A stretch of DNA of 64,000 bases, from contig NW_019173945.1 of the NCBI RefSeq assembly GCF_001642475.1, positions 186,001 to 250,000 of the forward strand, given 5' to 3'. Under the pieces are notes generated by a model, which saw only the letters and a list, made by a program, of their open reading frames with translations, made no database searches and was not told the DNA's origin. Below, one piece after another: positions 23,492 through 35,293 of this stretch; positions within the stretch are counted from its first letter, which is position 1; each line of letters begins with the position of its first letter. The position numbers were made by a program, and so were the translations under genes. The DNA comes from Fonsecaea monophora (Eukaryota > Ascomycota > Eurotiomycetes > Chaetothyriales > Herpotrichiellaceae).

Positions 23492-24608
23492 CATCTCCTG
23501 GGAACTGGCAGATTCATGTTTCTGGGCTGGGCAGCAGGCGCCATGAAAAGTGGTGGCGAATGACGATCGGACTGCAGGTTTTCCCCAGATTTTGCGCGCA
23601 GACTTGTGGGTTCAGGGTCGTATGCATTGCCGAAGCTGCCTGGGTCGGATTTTGACTAACCGGCTGACTAACTGATTGAGGAGTCTATAGGGTTTGATGC
23701 TGCATTCAGGTCCGTGCCCGGAATCTGGACTTGAGGACGTCTTGGGACCTGCACCACCTCGGCGAGAGTGTACGAATACAACAGAAGAGGGATATCCTCT
23801 GGGCACTACCTTATCTGTACAAACAGACATGCCGCCCACAGTAGAGCATGCGATGGTGTTTCGAGCGCTGTTAGATGTTTAGATCTCTATGGACATGAAT
23901 GTGAACATGTTATGTATACTTCGTTTCCACTGCCTCGTCCGAGCTGTAGTAGTGTCATTTGCGTGTTAGCGAGGAAACTATACTCGTTGATATCCAAGCT
24001 TTATGTTATATTTGATATTTGATATTTGCATTTCTCTTCTTTTTCCTTTCTGACATTAAAGTAAAAATAGGATATTTATCCCCCGATGTAATATGCTCGC
24101 TCGCTGCTCGCTCTCACCAGATTTTCCAGTCTGAAAACGAGGGGAAAAAGAAAAAGGAAAATAGTTTTTGGCGCACACACACACAGACATGGCCACTGTG
24201 CTCAAACATACAACCAAGATCCAGTCCAAGTCAAAAACGCCGGATCCTCCCTCCTTTTCTCGATGCTGCACTCGAGATATATACTCCATTTTTACTCCGT
24301 CAAATGCGCAAGTTTGGTGTCGTTGAATGGAAGTGGCGCGATATAGAGAGATAGTGTTGAACCCTTGGTGGGGTCAACGGAGGCTCGAAACAAAGGGCCA
24401 AACATTGGCAAGGTCCATTTGTCGGAAATGTTTGATATCGGCGGGGTTTGTTGTAATGTACACAGATGAACCAGTCGTCAAGCGTCTCAAATCGTGACTG
24501 GGGTTCGTAGGGTCCTTCGGCAAGACCGTTGAGTTCAGTGTCAACGCTTCCGTCGAAAAGTAGACGTCTCCTCCGAGGAATCGCTGAAAGCTGGATAGCT
24601 GCCGTGCT
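23492..24608. other. Convergent intergenic region
   Basis: Between the 3' ends of the thioesterase (+) and the Rcf2-like gene (-). It has A/T-rich runs near 24000-24065 and a short CA run at 24174-24186. No gene seen. Confidence 0.6.
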
Positions 24609-25385
24609 CTATTCCTTGTGCTCTTGCTCCTGCTTCTTCTTTCCGTTGCCGTTCTTGTGCCTCCTGTGATGTTCCTTCTCATACTCCTCCCTGGCCTTCA
24701 ATCTCTGTTCCTCCTGTTCAACCATCTCTTTCCACAGGTCGTCGTTTCCGCTGCCGGTGCCTTGGCTCGTGGTGTCTCTCTCGACCTGTTTCTCCAACAT
24801 GCGCTTGTGTTCGGGGTCAGTGGGGTCGATATATCTGACCGTCTCCCACCTGCTCTGCCCGCTCCTCTGGTCGGCGATCTCGAATGCGGCGGTGGCTATC
24901 AAGACACCAACTGTCAGGAATTGGGCGTAGACTCTTGCCTGCACGATCTTTTGCTGGCCAGTGAGATATTTGTTTCTGTTGACCAGGGCAAACGCCGCGA
25001 ACATGGAGCCAACCCACGAGCCGAAGACGATCTTATAACGCTCTTTGCGACCAAAGTCCATTGCCCGCTCGGTCCATGTTTTGTTCGCTCTCTCCAAGAT
25101 GGCCTGTTCGGACTGACGCTGCCGGAATTCGACTTCTTTGGGATTTTGCGATGCTTCGAAGGCACGGGAATAGTGATCGGCGCTGATGATGCCGGCGAAG
25201 GTGCCGGAGGATGTGACGAGAAATGCCTTGAGGGGGAGAGTGAGGTTGCGGAAAAAATGGTAGCGGCGATGGGCGAAGGCGACACCGGCGAAACCGACGG
25301 CGAGACCTGCAAGACCGCCAATCGTACCGCCTTTGAGGGTCGCGCGGTAGTGCTCTGCTTCTTGTTCCTTGGTGAGGAGCTTCAT
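24609..25385 (-). CDS. RCF2: Rcf2-like HIG1-domain protein of respiratory supercomplexes
   Basis: Expected mitochondrial inner-membrane protein that associates with complex IV and the III-IV supercomplex. Intronless, 258 residues from ATG 25383-25385. Two hydrophobic segments (about 18-38 and 50-69) precede a HIG1 domain (about 100-185) with the span FGSWVGSMFAAFAL, a loop and the span FLTVGVLIATAAFEI. The loop contains Q-x3-Q-x-R-x3-Q (residues 145-155), matching the HIG1 QRRQ-type signature with Gln in place of the usual His/Arg. The C-terminal third is charged and ends in a Lys/His/Glu-rich tail. A 268-codon frame on the opposite strand is an antisense shadow of this gene. Confidence 0.88.
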   Translation of the reverse strand: MKLLTKEQEAEHYRATLKGGTIGGLAGLAVGFAGVAFAHRRYHFFRNLTLPLKAFLVTSSGTFAGIISADHYSRAFEASQNPKEVEFRQRQSEQAILERANKTWTERAMDFGRKERYKIVFGSWVGSMFAAFALVNRNKYLTGQQKIVQARVYAQFLTVGVLIATAAFEIADQRSGQSRWETVRYIDPTDPEHKRMLEKQVERDTTSQGTGSGNDDLWKEMVEQEEQRLKAREEYEKEHHRRHKNGNGKKKQEQEHKE

Positions 25386-28337
25386 GGTTGCGGTGTTATG
25401 ATGTCAGGTGGTGAGGTGGTATAGTGGATGGATGAGGGGCGACTTCGGAACTGTTGTCGTCTGAGTATGTTGGATGCTGCTTGGGGATGGTGGTGAAGGA
25501 AAATGCAGGTGCAGCTGATGGCGAACAGTCAATGATATATAGTCACCGTGCGTACAGTTCGACGTAGCGAAGCTAGTAAAAACCCACAGAGTGGGAGTGC
25601 GAAGCAAAGCCCGGAAGTGGTGAACCGATGTGTGATTCGCCGCAGCTGGGATGGCTGTTCTGGTAAATGAATAAGCTCCCTGCTTGGTACCAGTGCGGCA
25701 TCAGTCAGCCTGCGTTTGAGCCAATTTCTTCTGGAAACTCGTCCTTACACAGCAACACTCTATGCAGGGAGTTGTCTCGGATCTCGTGTTTGTCTTTGTG
25801 TCTATTCTCTCAGTTTCACAGAGGGCAGAAGTACCAGAAGCAGACAAAGTTGAAATGAGCTCAATCACTCCCAATGTGGCCGGGTTGCTGGTTCTGTACC
25901 AGACGGAGCGAGATGCCTATTCCAGCAAAATGGTCGAAACGGGCATTTTCTCTCGTTTCTGCTGCTTCTGGAGCCCATGACATCAGGCAACGGCCTGGAG
26001 ATGCCGGCGTCTCCCACCAACAAATCCCATCCCCATTCGGGTTTCACTGACGGCGAATCACAGCGTTGGCCATACGGAGTTCCCTCACCGGCCATTGGCG
26101 CCAGTCTCTTTTTTCGCTTGAATAATCATCAGCCAGGGTTGTTTGAGACGAAACCTGATCACCAAGTCGCCCGGAAGCACCCGCCGACAACAAGGAAACC
26201 TCTGAAGCCCTGCCACAAGCTACCCTACGAGAAATGACGACGAGCCAGCCCAATGTTTTGCCGATAGAAAGGGGTGCAGCTGTTGCAAAAAGTATAAGAA
26301 AATGCGCTGTTTTAGCATCTCCACGGAGGAGCCGGGATACTCTCGGGACACACTTGAAAATGCCCTTGCTGCGCAAAGTCGTCTCCAGGCGGGCTCCAGG
26401 CGGGCTCCAGGCTTCTCTGACCTGCTTTTACCCCTCCGATGGTGTGACATATGAGAACTCGCTGCCCTTGGGACTTCCAGAAAGGGTAGGTTCCATGTTT
26501 TCGGCGACCACCCCCAGACAATTGTGGCAATCTTTGATGCCCTTGTGGGAGAAGTATTATATCTCGGCGTCCGACATCAGGAGACTTTGAAAATCATTCT
26601 CACAGATCTCGTACGTGGAGACACTCGAAAACGGGACGGAAGGATGTGACCGTCAACAACCTTTGGTGGTCACTGTCTTGCCACGAAAGGCTCAGCTGCC
26701 CTATCCAACCTTCCGCAACACGATGGAACTCGGCGAACACATACTGTTTTGGAACGAAACTATGCGCAGACCTACAACGCCACGATACGCTACTGCCGAC
26801 AATGACCTTTTCCGACTACTCATCAGCGAAAGGACTCTTGCGCGCGCGCTCACCACCTCGAACCGAGAGACTCGAAGAATTATCGATTTATTGCTAGGCC
26901 TCTGTTAATGCAAGGATCAAAGTCGGTCGCATAGGCGTAAACGGCCTTGGGTTGGAAGCATCTCTAGAGGACGTTATTTTCGAGGATCGTGGTCATTCAC
27001 GGGATAAGTTATGCCTGCACCAGTGCCGGGCGTGTGCCTGGTCTGCTCGACATCTCATGATGTGCTGGAGACAAAGGACATGTTTGGACCGTGGTATCGA
27101 CCAGGATTGTTGGCTGGCACTTGCCATGGCGATAGGACACATCTTCTAGTATCGCTGAGGGGGAACACTCCCTGACTGAGTTTGACGACAGGTCCTGCGC
27201 GTTCGATGGCGCGCTTGAAGGTAGGCAAGGCCGAGAAGGCCAAGTGAGCGACTGAACTTGGTGAAAAGAGTCGACAATGCTCGTACTCCTCCTGCTGATC
27301 CAGCTCCAACGAAATAAACCCTACTGAAGGCCATTCCCTCCTCGATGAAAGACGTACTAGGACAGCACGCACTTCGCGAGATGGTGGCTTGCCGCCTCAC
27401 TGACCGCCGACAGGGATGCGGCCTACACTTCTTGCCGCACACTGAACGATTTGACAAACGTTGGGGCTCGTCTCATATGGCTTTTCGAGAAAACCTCGCC
27501 TTCGAAACACGCAACCACTTACATAGCCGGGCATGTACCACTGGATTGGTTGGTCTCTCGAGTGAGAGGACACCAAAATTGCATACTCCAGTCTCTTGCC
27601 CGGCCAGCAAAAGTGAAAGATCGTAGCTTTCCGCAGACCATCTCCGTGAGCCAGGTCGACTTGGCGGACTTTGCAACCCTGCACTGGTGCGGTGGGAGAT
27701 GAGCCTGGATTCTTCACCACGACGATAAAGCGATGAAACCTCTGAGACAAGGGGCGTTCCGGATTTCTACGAGCAAATCAGTATGACGGTAAGTCGCGCG
27801 GGAGAATTTCTCAGATCGTTACAAAGAGTTTCCAGGACCGTCCTTCATATGATTATGTTGTGATCCCTCTCTTTTCGGATGTTCTTACCCTTTTCTCGAC
27901 GCAACAACGCTGTCGGCTGGTAACAACGGTCGCATGCAAGGGGACTGACATCGTTGCGGGATGGACATGGCACTTACAGCGAGTGAGATTCATGAGTAAG
28001 AATTGGGTGGACCTAAAATAACGGGTCGAGATGCCTGTATGTCATGGTGCCGGAGTGAAAACCGCGGGAGGGAGATGGATAACTCATGGAGGAAGAGAAC
28101 ATTGCCATCGCGAAAACATGCAAGTGAAGACAACTTTCAAAGGTCAAAATAAATTTGGATTCATCGTTCAATACGAACCGCCGTCCCAGACGGGCTAGAG
28201 GTACTTTTCCCAACGCTATGAATCGCAGAGCTGAGACAGACGTATGCCGTTGAAAACACGACCGATGGCCTGTCGTTGTCTCCCGAACCCACCAAGAAGC
28301 CGAATTTGAAGGTGTATTCCACCGAGATCTTCCCTGT
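25386..28337. other. 2.95 kb region with only broken frames
   Basis: No intact gene found. Between about 26220 and 27750 both strands contain stretches of 60-115 codons that read protein-like but stop repeatedly. For example, plus-strand 27370-27702 includes ARLIWLFEKTSPS, and minus-strand 27740-27400 includes HRFIVVVKNPGSS. They could be remains of a decayed gene or chance; no family can be named. The Rcf2 promoter occupies the left end. Confidence 0.4.
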
Positions 28338-29584
28338 CTAGCGATGTGGAACAGTAGACGAGACTTGGGGCACGATGTGAAAGTTCAAGTGACTCGTCTG
28401 AACCCTGGCCCTGTTGCTCACCCTCTCGCCCGGAGCAATGGTGGATTTCGCCTTGGGAATGGCAGCAGCCGGTGCGGTCTCTCGTCTCCTGGTTGGGTCA
28501 TAAGTTGCCGTGGCCCAGACTTTCTTGGTGTGGTCGTCGCTACGACCCAGAATGGGTCTCGACCAATCCTCCATGAGCTTGGTGGCTTGTCGTTTGATTG
28601 CTGGTTCGGCCTTTTTGGATTTGCGATAGAACAGGATGACTTTGCCGATACCAGAAGAGATCAAAGTCTCTTTGTTCATCGGCAGCTTGCTAAGCGCCGC
28701 GAATAGTTCACGCTGGATGTTGTATGCCGGTAGACTGCCGTCGGTAAGAGGCTCGAGGAAAAACCGCACTGCCTCCAACAGATTCATTTCCGGATCGAGG
28801 ATAGATTGCACGTATGTGTTGCGGTTGAGCAGGCTCACCACTTCGGGCAGCATCTTGAGTTTCTGAGAGGCAGGCAGACCTTGCCGCACCAGGTCTCCAT
28901 CGGTCTCAGCCGCCGTTATCATTCGGTTCCGTAGATCCTCAATCTCCGCATCTGCTGCTTGCTCGAGGTCCTGGGGACTTTGTTAGTACTGGAGGTTGGC
29001 ACGCCTTACTCTTGAGGACTTACGATCTCGCCCTTTCTCATTCTTTTGCCCGATGATCTCTTGACCGCGGCGTCCATTGCTCTGTCCAACGCCCGTCTCC
29101 TGCGCTCTTCAGGAGACAGGGTCTCTTCGTCGATTTCCTCTCGCTCGCGCCTCCGCGGCTCGCCATCCGCCGCCTTTGGCTGCTTGCGCCTCTTGCCCTC
29201 GACCTCGTCGCGGCCAGACAAAGCCTCGCTCTCTGCCCGTCGTGACTTCCTCTCCCTTCGCCGCTCTTTCTTTTTCTTCGGCGCAGACTCCTCACCCTCG
29301 GCTCGCTTCCTCTTCTTCACTTTAATGGACTTGTTCAGTGTGTCAAAGTCGGGCGCGACTTCCACGGCTTTGGGGTCGAAATCCGCAAATTGGGCTTCGT
29401 CGACTTCAGAGAGAAGCGATTCATCGTCCGAGTCGTCTGCGGCGTTTGGTCGAGTGTCGGCATCGTGCTCAGGTTGTGGATCTTGGAATTCGTCGTGCAG
29501 GTCGTCAAGCTCGTCTTCGCGCTCGTCCGGTCGATCGAGGCCCTCGGCATCGGGAGGTGGTGCTTCCTCTCCGTAGTCGCTCAT
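28338..29584 (-). CDS. IWS1: IWS1/Spn1 transcription elongation factor
   Basis: Nuclear partner of Spt6 and RNA polymerase II in elongation and histone handling. Start ATG at 29582-29584 (MSDYGEEAPPP; another in-frame ATG lies 15 bases upstream). Exon 1 is 29024-29584, a 53-bp intron with a CTAAC branch point lies at 28971-29023, and exon 2 is 28338-28970; 397 residues. The first 90 residues are strongly acidic, followed by a Lys/Arg-rich segment with KKRKRA and PKKKKERRRERKSRR, likely nuclear signals. Exon 2 carries the TFIIS N-terminal-like helical domain (about 205-305: LRNRMITAAETD, LPEVVSLLNRN, LFAALSKLPMNKETL, GKVILFYRKSKK) and the WSRPILGRS motif typical of IWS1. Length is close to yeast Spn1 (410). 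Confidence 0.92.
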
Positions 29585-30032
29585 GATTGAAGGGAGCACT
29601 CCCTGCTTTCAAGAGGCAATACGTCTGGTTTAGTTTTTAAGGGCTCAACGGGAACAGCGGGATGGGTAGGCGAGAGGGATTAGAGTACAGAAGAAGGAAA
29701 TCTGTGTGAATTCGAGGAGAAACTAGTTGTAAGTGATGAACGTGTAATGAAGTCGGAGAACCAAAGGTTGGGAAATCGACTCGTGCCTTCTTCCGTTTTG
29801 GGACTAGAGTGCCGCCTCTTTACCATGGAAAGTTACCCTCGTCCCGTAGATGAGGAGGCGGCTTGAAAGCGGCGTCGAGGAATTACTACTTTAGACAAAT
29901 ATACAGAACAGTACTTGAGCAGCACCTTTACCTCTCCTGCCTCTGTAGGTAGGTAAGGTATCGCCGGATGAACATGCCAGGGATGGTATCTAGATTGCGG
30001 AGAGCCTCATTTTGCTTGTTTACATATTGATT
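29585..30032. other. Spacer upstream of IWS1
   Basis: Promoter side of IWS1 (-); its other side faces the ankyrin remnant. No gene seen. Confidence 0.6.
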
Positions 30033-30706
30033 TTATTGGTATACTCCTGTGTAACATCCGCGATGGTCTCCACTCCAACACACACTCACATTAAATCCCG
30101 CTGTAATACTGCAGATAACTGAAGTGCTCTGGTATAACCCTATCCGCCAACCAGCCGAGCGTCCCACTGTCAATACGAAGGACAAGTCCTGCTTTATCGA
30201 CCGGAGGTTGCAACCCCTGACTTGCGCGGCCAGAGTTTTACGTTTTAAAATGTCAGTCCGCAAGATATCCCGGACTGCTACAGCAGCAGGACTGTTAGAT
30301 GTCAGGGCGGCCGCCTGGGCCAGGGTGATCGGTAGAAATCCGTTGGTGTTCCGGATATCCTGGTCAAGTCCATGCTGCAAGAGGAAGTCAGCCATGGGTG
30401 AGTTGTGGCATAATATGGCCTCATGCAGAGAAGTTCCTAACCCCATGTGCTTGAGGTTCTCAAACGAAAATGGATGGTTCTGGAATTCCAAGACATTCAT
30501 CGGACAACCCTTGTCGAGCAGTATTTGAGTAATCTCAAGACTGTCTGCTCTTTGACGCCAGCATGCATGAAACACAGTTGCCCCGTGGTGACTGACCCGC
30601 CAGACCGTAGAAGTTTTTCGACAATCTGCTTGGAATGCTCCGCGAAGTGATGCAGGAAGGAAAAGGGTTCCGGCCAACAGCAGGGCTGTTGATTTAGAGG
30701 TTAAAC
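30033..30706 (-). pseudogene. Ankyrin-repeat gene fragment lacking a start codon
   Basis: A frame of about 220 codons is open on the minus strand and bounded upstream by a stop near 30707; it has no ATG before the repeats. It reads as two ankyrin-like units: HHGATVFHACWRQRADSL..ITQILLDKGCPMN, then GLGTSLHEAILCHNSPMADFLLQHGLDQDIRN with NGFLPITLAQAA. The final 50 residues look non-ankyrin and cysteine-containing, possibly read-through. Either this is the last exon of a gene whose 5' part is lost or hidden behind an intron I cannot place, or it is a truncated relic. Ankyrin-rich genes are commonly duplicated and broken in filamentous fungi. Confidence 0.5.
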
Positions 30707-31516
30707 TCTTGGCGGGTCAGTCATTTACCTGTCAGAACCCAACTGGTCTGGTCTTGAGCTTTCAATTGTTGATTCATCATTACACTCTACACGCCTCTCA
30801 CACACGAGTATCGACGACGTACTCTTCTACAACCCAACCGTCCACAACCCAACTCAACCCTGCAATGGTATTTGCTAGAGCTCTGCCTATTCACCTACAG
30901 AATCTAGACCACACAACAGAAAGCGCAGTGTTGCTTTAACAGTGAATCAAGGTTGTCGAGGCGGTCGATTGTGAGGGTGCACTGCCTCAAGGGGCGATAC
31001 ATGCGGTCGAAGGTTTGAAGACCAATAGGATCAATAGAGAATGGTCAGATGAGAAGGCAAGTGAGTGCGATATAAACAAGTTCCTCAACAGATATTTGTG
31101 ACTTCAAAGACAAAACTACGAGCAAGTGATGAATGAACTGGGGGAAATGAAGGTGGATGCCAAGTGTGGTGAGCGCGAGTCATAGCATATTACTAGCCAC
31201 TTGACCAGGCGAGGTATCTGAATCAGTAGTCAATAATGAGCGGGGATCAGGCATTATTTCCTATTGGTCAGAGACACAGTGTGCAAGTGGTCGGCCGAGT
31301 AGAATTTATTAGCATTCGACAGATTCGCCTCTGCAATACCTCGTACACTGTCGTCATCCCAAGTTAAAGCGATATCATTGAGGCTCTCACAATATTATAA
31401 CAACAATTGGACGTCCAAATTTTCTCCAGCCGCGCTCTCTCGGGGACGCCCTCTCGAAGAGGAAGCGGAAAACCAGAGTTCCGGGGTCAGGGTTAGGACA
31501 AGGACAAGGGCTAGGG
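30707..31516. other. Spacer with no gene seen
   Basis: No coding signal I can support. A fragment with repeated ACAACCCAAC words lies near 30830-30860. Confidence 0.5.
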
Positions 31517-32451
31517 TTAAACCACCTTGCCACTGATACATGTATTGCACTGAAATCCAGTCGATGTTCCATTCTTCAGCCAACAATTAGCAAAATTTGA
31601 CGAATTGCTCTGTGCCATCTGGTATGTCCAAGTTACCCCGACACAGGGCTGCATATTTCCACCCGCCTCGTCTTGACCGTAAAGTTGTGCGAAGTGTGTA
31701 GCGCTCGAGCAAGCGTACAGACAATCCGTGAGACTATAGGCAAACAGTCCCACAATATCAGCAACCTGTAAGTCTGGGTTGTTCTCATCGGCAACGTGGT
31801 TGAGCATGTCGACGCCGCAAAAGAGGTCAAAAGAGGTGTCGTACTGGACGTCGATGCGGGAGTTGCCGTCTGCGCAGCCAGGATTTTCAAGCGTGTTGAC
31901 ATAGTAGGGTTCGGGAACAACGAAATTTTCCAGTGATGAGGGAGCTGGCAGACCAGAGGTGGTGGTTGTTGGGGAAGTTGTTATACTTGAAGTGACAGTC
32001 GTTGTCGAGATTTGTGCACTTGATTGTGTTAGCATACCCATCATCTATATATGAGTACAAGTTCTTCTTACCTGGATGAGTCCGATTTGTTTCCTGATAG
32101 TGCCCCGCCCACACCACCACCTACTGCGCCGCCTACCACAACAGCGGTAATCGCTGCTATCAGTAATCCAAATGCCAGCGGGGACAGGCCCCAGGGATTA
32201 GGTCTGGGAGGTGGTGATACGGGCACGCCCTTTTCTGCTGCATAGCCATTGCCATAAGGGTATTGTGGTTGCTGGTAGATCGAGTCAGGCTGCATGTGAG
32301 GCTGGGTATGGTGCTGAGTCACCACTTCAGGATATTGTTGGAATGCAGAGGTATCTGCTGGATACTTTTCCGTCGTCGGACTGGATATTCCTGTGGGATG
32401 GGCCGTTGGGTCTGAGGGGGAGACCGCTGCCGGTACATTATTGTGCGACAT
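31517..32451 (-). CDS. Single-pass membrane protein with Cys-containing extracellular domain
   Basis: Two exons: 32072-32451 (ATG 32449-32451) and 31517-32018, with a 53-bp intron (GTAAG, CTAAC branch, AAG acceptor); 293 residues. The N-terminal 90 residues are Pro/Gln/His-rich and lack a signal peptide. A transmembrane helix at about 91-113 (PLAFGLLIAAITAVVVGGAVGG) is followed by a Thr/Ser-rich stalk. The outer domain (about 165-290) contains several Cys residues: PGCADGN, DLFCGVDM, TDCLYACSS, MQPCVGVTW, FANCWLKN and CNTC. This layout, with its YACSS..GVTW pattern, resembles PAN/apple-like modules found in many uncharacterised fungal surface proteins. Topology (type II/III, N-in) is inferred; ligand unknown. 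Confidence 0.75.
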
Positions 32452-33522
32452 TTGCGAACGGTGCCGCAGCTGTACCTTCTCGTACACGTAGATTTGTTTT
32501 TGGTAGGCGTTCGAGGAGCTAAGGCTACAAGAGCCACTTGAACCTCGAGGACAAAGTTGGGCGCAGCCTTTGCCTTCGTTGCAAGAGCATTAAAGAACAA
32601 CTTTGACACGGGCAAGAGAGAGCCGCAGTCTGCGTGATGCCTGGCTAGCGTCTGCCTTGGGTAACAGAGATTTGCTCCGCGACCAATCCATTTCCAAAGT
32701 TCAGGCATCACATATCCGTCTCAGGGACTGGCGCCTCATACCGTGGTCTCTGTCGAAACGGGCCAGACACGGGAAGAGACAAGTCTAGAGCCAGCGGCTG
32801 CCTTCACGACTGGTTGGGCTCCAAACGGCGAGCACGCTCCACGATTTTGAAAGGTTAACGCGATAGGTACGTTGAACAATGGGCAAACCTAGAGTGCCCG
32901 GCAAGTTTGATATGCGAAATTGGGCGCCGTAAAGGGGATTAGCCCCCTCGGCCCCTCGTAGATCGGGAGCCCCGGACTGATTGGTTCCGGACTAATCAAT
33001 TCGTTTGACTGTTGGTCGCAGAAAACCATGGGGTATTTTGGCTACCAGTTGCTTTGCTTAATTTGTCCTTGATAATGGCCCGCCCCAACGGAGAGATTGT
33101 CATAGATGACAAATTGCGGTGAACAAGTGTCGTGAAAAGGCCACTGAGCCCTCTAAATCTAGTACTCGACATCTGCGGTGGTCGAAACGTCCACTCTCTG
33201 CCCATGGGGCCATTGGGGGCCCTAAAACGTGATGCCTGCGACCCAGGGGCAAGGGCACAGCGGTGGCACCGGGTCCCACCACATTGTACCGCGATTATTG
33301 GCCACGCATGGGTTCTTGAACTCGACTCGTACACGTATGCAGGAGAGGCGAAACCGAATGGCTCCATGACTTGCCCAAAATGCAGAGCTCGCACAGATAG
33401 CCCCTGAGTTCATTCGAGGATCGATGTTTCCGTTATCAGGATTGGTGCGTTTGATTCTTGCCGTTGAGCGGACCCTGCCAGCCTCATCGCACCAGACGAT
33501 CTGGTTCCACAAAGTCGACAAG
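32452..33522. other. Spacer between membrane protein and MFS gene
   Basis: Contains the promoter of the membrane-protein gene and the 3' flank of the MFS gene. Minus-strand frames at 32996-33623 are open for up to 133 codons but start at non-ATG codons and show no domain. Confidence 0.5.
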
Positions 33523-35293
33523 TCAAGTGATGTATCTCCACGACGAAAGCTCCATCGTCTGTCGTGCTGTATCCGAACCCGGTATGTCTTGGAAAGCGGT
33601 GGTAGTAGCCGCCTCTTGGTCAAGTCTCTTATTTCGACGTCGCAGCATTATACGCATGAAAGTTGCGAGTATTATGGCTCCTAGCGCGCATGAGGTATTC
33701 AAACTCATCGACTGTACGTACTTCGGTGCCCAGCGGTTCGGATACAGTTCGGAAGTGATGATCTGTAAAAGCGGATCAGCACCACGAAGTCCTGTTAGAT
33801 GAGTATGGAAGACAGAATATCTTAAAAGGAAGTCTTCATGGCACAATCTCCCTCTTGACTAACTGATCACTAGCCATATGATATAACTTTGACTCACCTG
33901 TGATATGCTTCCAGACGCACTAATAATGGCGATAGCGCAGGCTCGCATCTCTTTAGGCTGGCGGATTGTCTTCTGTGCCCAAGAGAGAACCACGGGATAG
34001 CCAGAATGTGCTCCAACGACCATGAGCAATGCTGCGGCGTAGCGAATCCACACGCCGCGTCGTGTGGACGTTTGATCGAGCAGGAATAGCAAAAAGCCGA
34101 GGGTTGCCAGTGCTGCTGGCCCAATAACGTGGAAGGAAGCGTTGCAATGTCGGTCGGCGAATAGGCTGTTGGCAATGGTGACGACAACCGCAATGAGGTA
34201 CGGCGGTGCTGTCATCCACAAGGTCGTATTTCTGGAGAATCCAAGCGTGTTTACGACTGAGGGGAAGAAGTTGTGTACTGATGCACCGATCGACAAGAGC
34301 AAGAACATCCCTGCGAAAATCCACACCAGCCAGCTTCTCACAGCCATGACGAGGCCTTGCCAGCGGCTGTTGTCCCTTTCAGCAACCTGCACACCGTCGG
34401 CGATCAATCGCAGCTGCGCCACTGCCCGCTCTTTGTCCGAGAGGTAGCGAGTATTGAACGGAAAATCAGGTAGGACGTAGAAAGCGACCCCAGCAATGAA
34501 AACCGTGCTGGCGCCGCCTACAATAAACAGCCAGCGCCAACCCTCGAGACCTTTTGCTCCATCAATTGTGTCGTAAATTCCAAAAGCAACAAGGCCAGAG
34601 AAAGCGTTTGCTGTCATCGGCGCGGATAAAATTATGGCACTGCGTAGTCCAAGCTCAGTTCTTGTGTACCAGGACGAAATGAGAAAAAGGCAGCCGGCAC
34701 AGAACGGTGCCTCCAGGAGACCTAGAATAAAGCGCACCGCGTATAACTGCGACGGAGTCTTCACGAAAGCGGTGGCCGTACATACACCCCCCCAAAGAAC
34801 CATCACGCCAGGGAGGTAGATTGAGGGGCGTCCCCTTGCCAGGTAGTAGTTCGAGGGAAGCTGTGCCATGACATATGCAATAAAAAGGAGCATCATGCTG
34901 AGGCCGTATTGATTCGAATCCATGTCCAAATCCTGCTGCAAGCCCATGACTCGAGCATTCCCAAGACTGCTCTGCAGGGATGTAGCATTAGCCTCTGGTG
35001 GTTTAAAACTCGGAGCGATCATAACCACGTACTCGGTCAAAAGAATTCAGAGCAAACATAATCCAGGCCATGAATACGAGGCACATGTCGAGTAGTCTTT
35101 TGACCCTCTTCTCGATGGCTAGGATCTCCTCCCTGTTTGTGTTTTGAAGCTGGCTGCGAATAGTATCGTCGACCCGTCCATGATCGTGGAGAACGACGAT
35201 AAGACTCTCAGGAGAGATACCCTTGGGTGAAGAGACATTCTGAAAATTCCTCCCCTGACGAGAGAGGTGACGGAGGAGATGCGCAAATGGCAT
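33523..35293 (-). CDS. Major facilitator carrier, anion:cation symporter (allantoate/nicotinate permease-like)
   Basis: Plasma-membrane proton-coupled uptake carrier for a small organic anion; substrate not predictable. Exons: 35033-35293 (ATG 35291-35293), 33898-34971 and 33523-33762, giving 524 residues. Introns are 61 bp (with GCTAAT branch) and 135 bp; joining exons 1 and 2 restores ALNSFDR next to SSLGNARVMGLQQDL, the position of the family's DRxNLGNAR-like signature at the end of helix 1. Helices follow: LLFIAYVMAQLPSNYYL, YAVRFILGLLEAPFCAG, then others to the final one in exon 3. FILGLLEAPFCAG matches the ACS RxxLGxxEA motif. Exon 3 supplies IITSELYPNRWAPKYVQ and the last helix with an RMLRRRNKR stop-transfer. 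A second acceptor (CTAACAG) 27 bases upstream of the chosen one is an alternative. Confidence 0.85.

Noticed and set aside
24618..25424. 268-codon frame opposite the Rcf2-like gene
   Set aside because: It exactly mirrors the Rcf2-like coding frame; its Leu/Val-rich start is the complement of the charged tail. The sense protein has clear HIG1 features.
33222..33623. 133-codon minus-strand frame beyond the MFS gene
   Set aside because: Starts at a non-ATG codon, overlaps the MFS last exon region in another frame, and shows no domain.
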